From contig UROG01000001.1 in NCBI GenBank assembly GCA_900549485.1, forward strand, positions 1-64,000: a DNA stretch of 64,000 nucleotides, in the 5' to 3' direction. Under the pieces are notes generated by a model. That model had not been told where the DNA came from. It searched no databases and saw only the letters and a program-made list of their open reading frames with translations. A program made the translations under genes and the position numbers. Below are positions 1 to 7,559 of the stretch, in pieces (position 1 is the stretch's first letter; each line of letters begins with the position of its first letter). This DNA comes from an uncultured Eubacteriales bacterium. GTDB taxonomy: Bacteria; Bacillota; Clostridia; Oscillospirales; Oscillospiraceae.

Positions 1-19
1 TTAAGAACACTCGATATGG

Positions 20-92
20 TCGGAGTGACGGGATTCGAACCCACGACCTCTTGGTCCCGAACCAAGCGCGCTACCAGCTGCGCTACACCCCG
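20..92 (-). tRNA. tRNA-Pro (anticodon CGG)
   Basis: Read on the minus strand the sequence folds as a cloverleaf. The 7-bp acceptor stem pairs CGGGGTG with CACTCCG (one G-T pair). The anticodon stem is CTTGG/CCAAG around the loop TTCGGGA, giving anticodon CGG for proline. The T arm carries the canonical GGTTCGAATCC. The discriminator base is A at position 20. CCA is not encoded. Confidence 0.95.
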
Positions 93-226
93 AAATATCT
101 GATCACTGCCGGACGGCATTCCGTCACAGCCCATACATTATAATTGGCGGCTCGCCGCTTGTCAAGACAAAAGTGTTATATGAACGCCGGTTTCGCAATA
201 TACTTTCCAGCAGGGGAGGTGGGGCC

Positions 227-454
227 GTGAAGCGGAACAGACTGTACGCGCTGCTTTTTGCCGTGCTCACGGCGATAAAGCTGCTCATGCCGTATGCTCC
301 GGCAAGGCTGGAGAGCGGGCTTTCAAGACTTTTCGGCGGCAGCAAACTGACGGAGCTTGCCGAGGCACTCAGCCGAAAAATAACGGGAACAGAGAGTGAA
401 GATACGGTCTCAGCTGCAGAGCTGACGGAGACCCCGGAGGGCGGTCCGGCATGA
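227..454 (+). CDS. Short single-pass membrane protein, SpoIVFA/M23-like N-terminal stub
   Basis: 75-residue protein. The GTG start at 227 is chosen because an AGGGGAGGT ribosome binding site lies just upstream. It has a basic N-terminus (VKRNR), one hydrophobic membrane segment at about residues 6-23 and a polar tail. Its last codons overlap the ATG of the next gene (ATGA), so the two are translationally coupled. In many Clostridia the gene before a SpoIVFB-like protease encodes a SpoIVFA or M23 peptidase-type partner with a similar membrane-anchored start. Here no peptidase (LytM) domain follows the anchor. I infer a regulator or anchor for the protease, or a shortened relic; the family itself is not certain. 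Confidence 0.6.
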   Translation: MKRNRLYALLFAVLTAIKLLMPYAPARLESGLSRLFGGSKLTELAEALSRKITGTESEDTVSAAELTETPEGGPA

Positions 455-1029
455 GACTGAAGATCGAGCCGGGCGCCGTCGTCGCGGCGTCGCTCGTATA
501 CTTTTTTTCCGACTGGACGGAGATCACGGCCACGGCCGCCGCCATTGCCGTACACGAGCTGGGTCATCTTGCGGCGCTGAGGGCATTCCGGCTCAACGTG
601 TGTTCCATCAGGGCCGAGCTGAGCGGCATGTGTATCAGCTATCGCGGCGAAGGAGGAACGGCGGCAAATATCATTTCGGCCGCGGCCGGGCCGCTGATGG
701 GGCTGCTCTACGCGCTCACGGCCTCAAGGGTGAACGCCGCGACAGGGGAGGCATGGTTCGCGCTCTCCTCCGGGATAAGCTGTATACTCTCGCTGTTCAA
801 TCTCCTGCCGATAATGCCGCTGGACGGGGGACGGATACTATCGGAGATACTCACGGCAATCTGCGGAGAGACGCGTGCGGCGCGGGCGTCTCTCGCGGCC
901 GGAACGGTGCTTTCGGCGGTGCTGTTCGCGTGGGGCGTGTGGTGTCTCGCTGTGCGGCGCGATATCACGGTATACGCAGCCGGGGCGTGGCTGCTGGTAC
1001 TGCAGCTGAAAGACCTTTCACAGGCCTGA
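451..1029 (+). CDS. M50 family site-2 metalloprotease, SpoIVFB-like
   Basis: 192-residue polytopic membrane protein. The zinc-binding HELGH motif is at residues 35-39, and the second M50 signature NLLPIMPLDGGR (residues 117-128) supplies the conserved aspartate at 125. Site-2 proteases of this size cleave substrates within the membrane. In Bacillus, SpoIVFB cuts pro-sigma-K in the mother-cell compartment. The gene is coupled to the small membrane protein before it, which suits a protease with its regulator. Assignment to the M50 family is firm. Identity as the true SpoIVFB orthologue is inference from size, partner and the sporulating background. Confidence 0.85.
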   Translation: MRLKIEPGAVVAASLVYFFSDWTEITATAAAIAVHELGHLAALRAFRLNVCSIRAELSGMCISYRGEGGTAANIISAAAGPLMGLLYALTASRVNAATGEAWFALSSGISCILSLFNLLPIMPLDGGRILSEILTAICGETRAARASLAAGTVLSAVLFAWGVWCLAVRRDITVYAAGAWLLVLQLKDLSQA

Positions 1030-1142
1030 CCGGGCCGCCGGAGGCTCCCGCCGCGCGCCGCTCTCGCCGCCATAGACCCGGTCAAGCTGAGTATAGAGCA
1101 TGCCATGCGCGTAATTTGACGCTTGTACGCTTCTTTTTGCTA

Positions 1143-1171
1143 TTGAAATTTGTTTTGAAAGATGTTATACT
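1143..1171 (+). promoter_or_regulatory. Sigma-A promoter of tRNA-Gly
   Basis: TTGAAA at 1143-1148 and TATACT at 1166-1171 are separated by 17 bp, with an extended -10 (TGT before TATACT). The tRNA begins 20 nt downstream. The rest of 1030-1190 holds no credible gene. Confidence 0.75.
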
Positions 1172-1190
1172 CTCACAGTAAGCAGAACAG

Positions 1191-1261
1191 GCAGGGTTGG
1201 TATATCGGTATTACTCTAGCTTCCCAAGCTAGCTAGGCGGGTTCGACTCCCGTACCCTGCT
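1191..1261 (+). tRNA. tRNA-Gly (anticodon CCC)
   Basis: Cloverleaf with acceptor stem GCAGGGT/ACCCTGC. The anticodon stem is CTAGC/GCTAG around the loop TTCCCAA, giving anticodon CCC. The T arm is GCGGG-TTCGACT-CCCGT and the discriminator is T. CCA is not encoded. It has its own promoter and is followed by a hairpin terminator. Confidence 0.95.
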
Positions 1262-1274
1262 CTTCTTATATCCA

Positions 1275-1316
1275 ACTCCCGCTGTCTCAAGGGCCGCGGG
1301 AGTTTTCTTGTTTTTT
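1275..1316 (+). terminator. Rho-independent terminator after tRNA-Gly
   Basis: ACTCCCGC (1275-1282) pairs with GCGGGAGT (1296-1303) and is followed by a T-rich tract ending in TTTTTT. Confidence 0.8.
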
Positions 1317-1418
1317 GGCTTATTTATCAGCTTTTTGCGCTCTGCAGATCTTCGTCTCCGCCTGTGCTGCAAGCCTGCCGTCAGCACTGTTGAAAGCATA
1401 TAAATGTCATTTTTACGT

Positions 1419-2633
1419 TCAGATTATGCTGTTCAGAGAAAGGTACTTCTTGCTCTGTGCTCTTTTTCTAAGCTCTTTCAGTGCTGCGCCCCCGCTAAGG
1501 TCCGCGCAGCTTTCAAGGATAAGCTTTGCAAGCTCACCGTCCGTCTCAATGCCCGAAACGGTTTTCAGAACGGTTTTCACTTCTTCCGGCGTATTTTCTT
1601 TGCCCGTCTCTTTAAGATAGGCATACACCGCTCCTGCGGTGCCTATGGCGATATATGCCGGCAATATCCCATGCTTTAAACACAGCTCCCCCGCCCCGAT
1701 AAGCCTGTCCGCTTTCCCCAGCTTTCTTGATGGGTCTGCCCCCACACGTGCGCAGGTATCCCTCAGCAGCTCGCTGCCGAACCTTTCTATAAGATCCTGT
1801 ATATGCATTATAAGAGCGTCAAGCGGCATATCGTATTCTTTTGAGAGAGCCATAGCACTCTCTATCATAGCGTTTTCCGTTATCTGCAATATTTCCGGAT
1901 CGTCAATGCTCCGGCAAATGTACTCGCTGCCGCTCAGCATACCGAGATACGCGCATACCGCATGTCCCATATTGTGAATATACAGCTTACGTTTTACATA
2001 AAAATCGAACGGCTCAAACGGGATCATATCCGCTATTTCGGGAATTTCGCCTTTAAACGCCGCCTTGTCCACGGGCAGAAAAGAATAACGCTCGGTGCAT
2101 ATACGCAATGGATCGCCCTGCTTCATATCCTCCGTCTGAATGGGAACCATTCTCCCGACAGACGCTTCTACAAGCCCTACACGCTCGGCAAGCAGCTTTT
2201 TCTCCGGTCCGGTAAGCTGTTCAAGAAGCAATTCTTCAAGGATCTTATTTGCCTCGTTCAGATTCTCGCAAATCAAAATATTCAGAGGTCTGTCCGTCTT
2301 TTTCCAGCGCCGGCGAAGTCCTTCCGCAATATTCGGCACTATGAATTTCAGTATCCTTGCTCCGACAGCAGTCGCCATTATGTCGCAATTCGCTATTTCA
2401 TCCGCCGCTTTCCCGGTATCGTTTCCGTTTACCGCACGGACATTTTTTACTATCTCCTCGGAAAAGCCGCTGTTATCCGAAAGCCGCACTGGGTACTCCC
2501 CTCTTGCGTTGATCTCCGAAATGACCGGTTCCGCCACATCAATAAACGTCACCTCGTATCCGGCCTTGCTGAATATCGCTCCGACAAAACCGCGGCCTAT
2601 ATTCCCGCCGCCGTACATCACCGCTTTTTTCAT
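1419..2633 (-). CDS. mtlD: Mannitol-1-phosphate 5-dehydrogenase-like protein (polyol dehydrogenase family)
   Basis: 404 residues from the ATG at 2633, which has a GGAGGGGA site upstream; an in-frame ATG 42 nt earlier lacks one. The N-terminal Rossmann fold begins MKKAVMYGGGNIGRGF, the NAD-binding signature. The mid-protein KLYIHNMGH resembles the K-x4-N-x2-H catalytic motif of long-chain polyol dehydrogenases. Known MtlD enzymes interconvert mannitol-1-phosphate and fructose-6-phosphate with NAD. No mannitol PTS gene is nearby. The gene instead ends an ABC-transporter, isomerase and kinase operon, so the real substrate may be another sugar phosphate or uronate (fructuronate/tagaturonate reductases belong to the same superfamily). 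Family is sure; substrate is not. Confidence 0.75.
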   Translation of the reverse strand: MKKAVMYGGGNIGRGFVGAIFSKAGYEVTFIDVAEPVISEINARGEYPVRLSDNSGFSEEIVKNVRAVNGNDTGKAADEIANCDIMATAVGARILKFIVPNIAEGLRRRWKKTDRPLNILICENLNEANKILEELLLEQLTGPEKKLLAERVGLVEASVGRMVPIQTEDMKQGDPLRICTERYSFLPVDKAAFKGEIPEIADMIPFEPFDFYVKRKLYIHNMGHAVCAYLGMLSGSEYICRSIDDPEILQITENAMIESAMALSKEYDMPLDALIMHIQDLIERFGSELLRDTCARVGADPSRKLGKADRLIGAGELCLKHGILPAYIAIGTAGAVYAYLKETGKENTPEEVKTVLKTVSGIETDGELAKLILESCADLSGGAALKELRKRAQSKKYLSLNSII

Positions 2634-2680
2634 CGTTTCCCCTCCGTATATTTTTTCGCCGTCTCCTCTGGTCATTTTTT

Positions 2681-2709
2681 ACAGCCCCCTCAGAAGCTGA
2701 GGGGGCTGT
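2681..2709. repeat. Strong 13-bp stem-loop in the isomerase-mtlD gap
   Basis: ACAGCCCCCTCAG (2681-2693) and CTGAGGGGGCTGT (2697-2709) form a perfect 13-bp stem with a 3-nt loop. The T-runs lie so that a U-tract follows the hairpin only on the plus strand, yet the flanking genes are both on the minus strand. In their transcript A-runs flank it. It is therefore more likely an mRNA-stabilising or pausing hairpin than a standard terminator. Confidence 0.7.
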
Positions 2710-2738
2710 ATTTTTCTGCGTTTTACTGCAAAACTTTA

Positions 2739-4211
2739 TTATTTGAACGGGTTTTCGCCGGGATATGGTACGGATTTCGGCTGATTGTATGCGACGTCCC
2801 CGATGCCGAGGTATCTGAACACCTCAAAGAGTGCCTTGCCGCAGTGACCGAACGCAACCGCGCCGTGATGCGGATAGCCCTTCTCTATAAGCACGTAGCG
2901 GTAGAAGCGCTCCATTTCGGGTATTGCGAATATGCCGATGGAGCCAAAGCTTTCGCAGTCAACATCAAGCACGCTGCCCTCGGCAACATATGCCTTAAGC
3001 TCCGTTCCGGCTGTGGATTGGAGACGGAAGAAAGTGATCTCCCCCGCCTTTATGTTGCCTTCAAGCGTACCGCGTGTTATATCAGGCTCGGAATCAGGCT
3101 CAAGAGAGCGCTTCATAATGAGCTGATATCCCATGTGCGGGTTCCTGAGCAGGCAGGAGCTTGTATTGCCGCAGTGGAAGCCCATAAACGTCTCGCCCTG
3201 ACGGCAGTCATATTTGCCGGCAATACCCTTGTCATAGATGGTCTTGGGAACCGTATTGTTTATATCAAGCAGCGTGGTGACGCCGCCGGATACGCACATA
3301 CCGATATACTCGCTCAGTGCGCCGTAAATATCGACCTCGCAGCTCACCGGGATGCCCATTGCGGCAAGGCGGCTGTTTACATAGCAGGGAACAAACTTGA
3401 ATTCGGTCTGGAAAGCAGGCCAGCATTTATTTGCAAAAGCGACATATTTTCTTGCGCCCTTATGCTCCTCCGCCCAGTCAAGAAGCGTCAGCTCATACTG
3501 CGCCAGGCGCGGCAGAACACCGGCATACGGGTTGTTTGCACCAAGCTCCTTTGACATCTCCTCAATCTTTGCAGGAATACGTGCATCGTCCTTATGGGCG
3601 TTGTACGCCACAAGCAGATCAAGCTCGCTGTTCTCCTCTACCGCAACGCCAAGGTCATAGAGTGCCTTTATGGGGGCGTTGCAGGCAAGGAAATCGTCCG
3701 GTCTGGGACCGAAGGCAATTATTTTAAGCCCCTTAAGACCAAGAATCGCTCTTGCGATAGGTATAAACTCCTTTATCTTGTGCGCAACCTCCTCCGCAGT
3801 GCCTACGGGATACTCGGGGATATACGCTTTCTTGCCGCGAAGGCCGAGATTGTAGGAGCAGTTGAGCATACCGCAGAAGGCGTCGCCCCTGCCGTTATGA
3901 AGGTCGCCGTCGCCCTCGGCCGCGGCAACATACATGATAGGACCGTCAAACCATTCGGCTATGAGAGTTTCCGGCGTTTCGGGACCGAAATTTCCAAGAT
4001 ACACGCACAGTGCGTTGACGCCGTTTGCAGTCACATCGTCAACCGCCCTGCGGGCGTCCGTTTCGGACTCAACCACGATCGGGCACTGGTAAAGGCCGTC
4101 GCCGCAGACCGCTTTTATAGCGTCGCAGCGGCGTTTTGACAGGGACATTGGAAAGCAGTTTCTCGACACTGCAATTATGCCAAGCTTCACCTGCGGGATA
4201 TTTTCAAACAT
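2739..4211 (-). CDS. L-fucose/L-arabinose isomerase-family protein
   Basis: 490 residues with start at 4211 behind AGGAGGTAAAAAC. The sequence runs through the fucose/arabinose isomerase-like fold. Features seen are the N-terminal GIIAVSRNCFPMSLSKRR, the acidic region CEVDIYGALSEYIG, where such enzymes place metal-binding Glu/Asp residues, a TFMGFHCGN segment and the C-terminal GYPHHGAVAFGHCG. The family catalyses aldose-ketose interconversion with Mn2+. It sits between a DUF4867 gene and the mtlD-like gene and downstream of a xylulokinase-like gene, so it likely makes the ketose that the kinase phosphorylates. The exact sugar cannot be read from sequence. Confidence 0.8.
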   Translation of the reverse strand: MFENIPQVKLGIIAVSRNCFPMSLSKRRCDAIKAVCGDGLYQCPIVVESETDARRAVDDVTANGVNALCVYLGNFGPETPETLIAEWFDGPIMYVAAAEGDGDLHNGRGDAFCGMLNCSYNLGLRGKKAYIPEYPVGTAEEVAHKIKEFIPIARAILGLKGLKIIAFGPRPDDFLACNAPIKALYDLGVAVEENSELDLLVAYNAHKDDARIPAKIEEMSKELGANNPYAGVLPRLAQYELTLLDWAEEHKGARKYVAFANKCWPAFQTEFKFVPCYVNSRLAAMGIPVSCEVDIYGALSEYIGMCVSGGVTTLLDINNTVPKTIYDKGIAGKYDCRQGETFMGFHCGNTSSCLLRNPHMGYQLIMKRSLEPDSEPDITRGTLEGNIKAGEITFFRLQSTAGTELKAYVAEGSVLDVDCESFGSIGIFAIPEMERFYRYVLIEKGYPHHGAVAFGHCGKALFEVFRYLGIGDVAYNQPKSVPYPGENPFK

Positions 4212-4229
4212 GTTTTTACCTCCTAAACA

Positions 4230-4859
4230 TTAATCACTCAGAATATCTATATTTTTACCCTCAAGTCCGATGTATGCGCCGTTTTTCGCCTCATCGGAAT
4301 CCTTATGGGCAAGCAGCCATTTGTTCCTTGCGGTCATGCGTTTGTCCTCATCGCCGACGGCGGCAAAAACGGGCTTTTCCGTATTTGTGCCTCTTGGCAG
4401 GACTACTGCGACACGGAAGCCATCAGTACCCGCACAGCACGGCGCATAGTGCAGCGTCGTTGCATATACCTCCACCGGTACCCCGGCCGGAACCGCAAAA
4501 GCCTTCACCTTTGAAGTATCAAGAATACCGTCCCTGATTTCTCCCTGCTTTGCAAGAAGCAGGACAAAATCGGCCGCGCCGATGTTTATTTCACTGTCCC
4601 TGTGATACTCAAGACAATTTAGCTTCGTGTTATAGCCCCAGCACATGCCTATCTGCACGGGCATACCGCCGTAGCCGCGATCACGGAAAGCGTCAAACAC
4701 TTTGCACGCCTCAAGGCTTTCGATCATCGGAAGATAGCTGACTCCGCCGTCAGGCATCGGCACGGCTTTCATGGCCGCGATCAGCTCCTCGGGATCGTAT
4801 CCTTCGAGAACCTGTCCGTATTCACGGAAGCTCTCGTCATAAACTGACAGAATTTTCAT
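4230..4859 (-). CDS. DUF4867 family protein
   Basis: 209 residues from the ATG at 4859, preceded by AAAGGAG at 7 nt; a farther upstream ATG overlaps the preceding stop and lacks a site. I recognise the DUF4867 pattern: N-terminal MKILSVYDESFREYGQVLEG, a central GMCWGYNTKLNCLEYHRDSE and the C-terminal NKWLLAHKDSDEA. The histidine and glutamate in EYHRDSE and the predicted beta content suggest a cupin-like fold, but that is inference. Members usually sit in sugar catabolic operons, as here, between the kinase and isomerase genes with gaps under 20 nt. No signal peptide or membrane segment. The biochemical role is unknown; a sugar epimerase or mutarotase-like role is possible. Confidence 0.75.
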   Translation of the reverse strand: MKILSVYDESFREYGQVLEGYDPEELIAAMKAVPMPDGGVSYLPMIESLEACKVFDAFRDRGYGGMPVQIGMCWGYNTKLNCLEYHRDSEINIGAADFVLLLAKQGEIRDGILDTSKVKAFAVPAGVPVEVYATTLHYAPCCAGTDGFRVAVVLPRGTNTEKPVFAAVGDEDKRMTARNKWLLAHKDSDEAKNGAYIGLEGKNIDILSD

Positions 4860-4873
4860 AATTTCTCCTTTAT

Positions 4874-6349
4874 TCACATGAGCTTTGGGAAAACATCTTT
4901 CAGCGCCGGGTAGATAAGTCTGAATTTATTATACTGCTCGTCATACTTCTTTGCAAGCTCAGGTTCGGGATATGTTGTAGAGGCGACCTCAACGAGTGCG
5001 TCGGAAGCTTCACGAACGCTTGAGAATCTTCCCTCACCTACCATTGCAAGCATTGCCGCGCCGTATCCCGGTCCCTGCTCGGTTTTTACCATCTGAAGCG
5101 GTATGTTGAGCACATTTGCAAATATCTTCCTCCAAAGCGGCGATTTGCTTCCGCCGCCGCAGAGCTTGCTCACGGGTATGTCTATACCGAGAGCCTTCGC
5201 CACTTCAAACGAATCCCTGATAGCAAACGCGACGCCCTCAAGCACAGCCTGTACCAGCTCGCAGCGCTGCGTATCCATGCTCATGCCGATAAAGGCGGCT
5301 CTTGCATCGGTATCGTTTATCGGGCTTCTCTCGCCCATAAGATACGGAAGGAAGAACACTCTGTTCCCTCCAAGCTTATCGTCGGTGATCTCCGCCTGCT
5401 CCTGTGCATAATCGTCGTTTTTCAGGATATCGCCGCAGAACCACTTGTTGCAGCTTGCCGCAGAGAGCATACAACCCATGAGATGGTAACCCCCGTCCGC
5501 ATGGGCGAAGGCATGAAGCGCATTATTTGGGTCAACCCCGAACTTTTCGCTTGAAATGAATATAGTGCCTGACGTGCCGAGGGAAATGTTGCAGCCTCCT
5601 TCGCCCACCGTTCCGGTCCCGACTGCGGCGGCGGCATTGTCGCCGGCTCCGGCGACAACCACGACGCTTTCACTCAGTCCCAGCGCCGCAGCGGCTTGCG
5701 CAGTGAGATGTCCGACGACCTCATAGCTCTCATAAAGCTCCGGCATCTGCAATTCTCTCACGCCGCAGATATCAAGCATTTCCTTCGACCAGCATTTATG
5801 CTCCACATCCAGAAGCAGCATTCCGCTCGCGTCGGAATAGTCGCAGCAATGAACACCCGTCAGCTTATAGTTGATATAGTCCTTGGGGAGCATTATTTTT
5901 TCGATCCTTGCAAAATTTTCCGGCTCATTCTTTTTCATCCAAAGGATCTTGGGCGCGGTAAATCCGGCAAAAGCGATATTCGCTGTGTACTCCGAAAGCT
6001 TTTTCTTTCCAATAACGCCGTTCAGGTACTCCACCTCCTCAAAGGTGCGGCCGTCGTTCCACAAAATTGCGGGGCGAATGACGTTATCGTCCTTATCAAG
6101 CGCTACAAGCCCGTGCATCTGCCCGCCCGCGCCTATTCCCGCGACCTTTGAGGCGTCAAAGCCATTCAAAAGCTCGGGTATTCCGACGAGACAGGCGTTC
6201 CACCAGTCCTCACACCTCTGCTCCGACCATCCGGGACAGGGGAAGCAGAGCGGATACTCCTTTGTGACGGTATTGAGTATTGCCCCCTTATCGTCCACGA
6301 GCAGCAGCTTTACGGCCGACGTACCTAAATCAACGCCAATAAACAGCAT
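4874..6349 (-). CDS. xylB: Xylulokinase-like FGGY-family carbohydrate kinase
   Basis: 491 residues, the normal length for XylB, with start behind GGAGAGAACT. The N-terminal phosphate-binding loop is GVDLGTSAVKLLLVD (residues 5-19). The GAGDNAAAAVGTG segment is the conserved FGGY region with the catalytic aspartate, and GGGSKSPLW near residue 400 is the adenosine motif. XylB phosphorylates D-xylulose to xylulose-5-phosphate. It lies in the sugar ABC operon, upstream of an isomerase of fucose/arabinose type instead of XylA. The true substrate may thus be a different ketose such as ribulose or a deoxy-ketose. Family assignment is firm, specificity moderate. Confidence 0.85.
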   Translation of the reverse strand: MLFIGVDLGTSAVKLLLVDDKGAILNTVTKEYPLCFPCPGWSEQRCEDWWNACLVGIPELLNGFDASKVAGIGAGGQMHGLVALDKDDNVIRPAILWNDGRTFEEVEYLNGVIGKKKLSEYTANIAFAGFTAPKILWMKKNEPENFARIEKIMLPKDYINYKLTGVHCCDYSDASGMLLLDVEHKCWSKEMLDICGVRELQMPELYESYEVVGHLTAQAAAALGLSESVVVVAGAGDNAAAAVGTGTVGEGGCNISLGTSGTIFISSEKFGVDPNNALHAFAHADGGYHLMGCMLSAASCNKWFCGDILKNDDYAQEQAEITDDKLGGNRVFFLPYLMGERSPINDTDARAAFIGMSMDTQRCELVQAVLEGVAFAIRDSFEVAKALGIDIPVSKLCGGGSKSPLWRKIFANVLNIPLQMVKTEQGPGYGAAMLAMVGEGRFSSVREASDALVEVASTTYPEPELAKKYDEQYNKFRLIYPALKDVFPKLM

Positions 6350-6375
6350 AGTTCTCTCCTTTGCTAAAAACTGTA

Positions 6376-7545
6376 TTACTTATTCTCTTTCTTTGTGACT
6401 ACATCAAATATAACGGCGGCAAGAAGCACAAGACCCTTGACGACCTTCTGATAGTTCTGGTCAACGCCGATGATTGACATACCGATATTGATAACGCCCA
6501 TCAGAAGTGCACCGATAATGACGCCTGGTACCGTACCGACGCCGCCGTAAGCGGATGCGCCGCCGATAAAGCAGGAGCCGATAGCGTCCATCTCATAGTT
6601 CTGACCGTAGGTTGGCTGTGCGGAGGTCAGGCGTGCGATCGTAAGAAGTCCCGCGACAGCCGCCAGAAAGCCCATATTGGTATACGCAAAGAAATATACA
6701 AATTTCGTGTTGATGCCGGAAAGCTTTGTTGCGGTCTCATTTCCGCCGACTGCATACAAGTGGCGGCCGATAGTGGTTTTGGAGGTTATGTACGAATACA
6801 CAAGGACAACGAGCGCGACCCAGATAAGCGCGGTGGGGATACCCTTATGCTGAGCGAATTTAAAAGTAAAGAACAGGATGACCGCAGTGATCGCAAGCGT
6901 CTTTACAAGGGTCAGCGCAAGAGGATCGACCTCATATCCCTTTTTCTTTCTGGAAATTCTGCCGCTGTATGTTACAGCAAGATAAATAAGCGCTGCGGCA
7001 ACGCCCACGACCACACAGAGAATATTGATATTCTCGCCGTGAAAAATATCAGGAACATAGCACTTTGCACCGCCGCCGAAGATTTTGACAAACAGCTCAT
7101 TTTTGACGGATACAGTTTTGCCGCCGAGAACGACGTTTGAAAGGCCGCGGAACACAAGCATTCCGGAAAGTGTCGTGATAAACGGCGGGACACGGACATA
7201 TGCGATCCAGAACGCCTGCCACGCGCCTACCGCAACGCCGATAAGTAGCATGAGCAGCACGACGACCCACATATTCATATCGTTGCGCATCCATATTGCG
7301 CCGACCGCGCCGGTAAAGCAAACGACGGAGCCGACTGAAAGGTCGATATTGCCGCCCGTAAGTATGCACAGGAGCATACCTGTCGCCAGAACGAACACAT
7401 AGGCATTCTGGGCAATGATATTTGTAATATTCTGCGGCAGAAGAATTTTACCGCCCGATTTCCACGTAAAAAATGCAACTACCAGAACGAGGATGATCAC
7501 CATTGTATATTTCTGGAGGATAGACATAGCTTTTGACTTATTCAT
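6376..7545 (-). CDS. mmsB: Multiple-monosaccharide ABC transporter permease
   Basis: 389 residues from the ATG at 7545; an in-frame TTG at 7554 lies too close to the AGGAG site. About ten hydrophobic membrane segments are visible. The conserved ILTGGNIDLSVGSVV of the RbsC/XylH/MmsB permease family is near residues 60-75, and ACIGGASAYGGVGTVPGV-type sequence (here SCFIGGASAYGGVGTVPGV) is near the C-terminus. It has the longer MmsB/GguB form with an extra central loop (SRKKKGYEVDPL). It forms the inner-membrane channel for the ATPase and ChvE-like binding protein encoded just upstream. Confidence 0.93.
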   Translation of the reverse strand: MNKSKAMSILQKYTMVIILVLVVAFFTWKSGGKILLPQNITNIIAQNAYVFVLATGMLLCILTGGNIDLSVGSVVCFTGAVGAIWMRNDMNMWVVVLLMLLIGVAVGAWQAFWIAYVRVPPFITTLSGMLVFRGLSNVVLGGKTVSVKNELFVKIFGGGAKCYVPDIFHGENINILCVVVGVAAALIYLAVTYSGRISRKKKGYEVDPLALTLVKTLAITAVILFFTFKFAQHKGIPTALIWVALVVLVYSYITSKTTIGRHLYAVGGNETATKLSGINTKFVYFFAYTNMGFLAAVAGLLTIARLTSAQPTYGQNYEMDAIGSCFIGGASAYGGVGTVPGVIIGALLMGVINIGMSIIGVDQNYQKVVKGLVLLAAVIFDVVTKKENK

Positions 7546-7559
7546 CTTTCTCAAACTCC

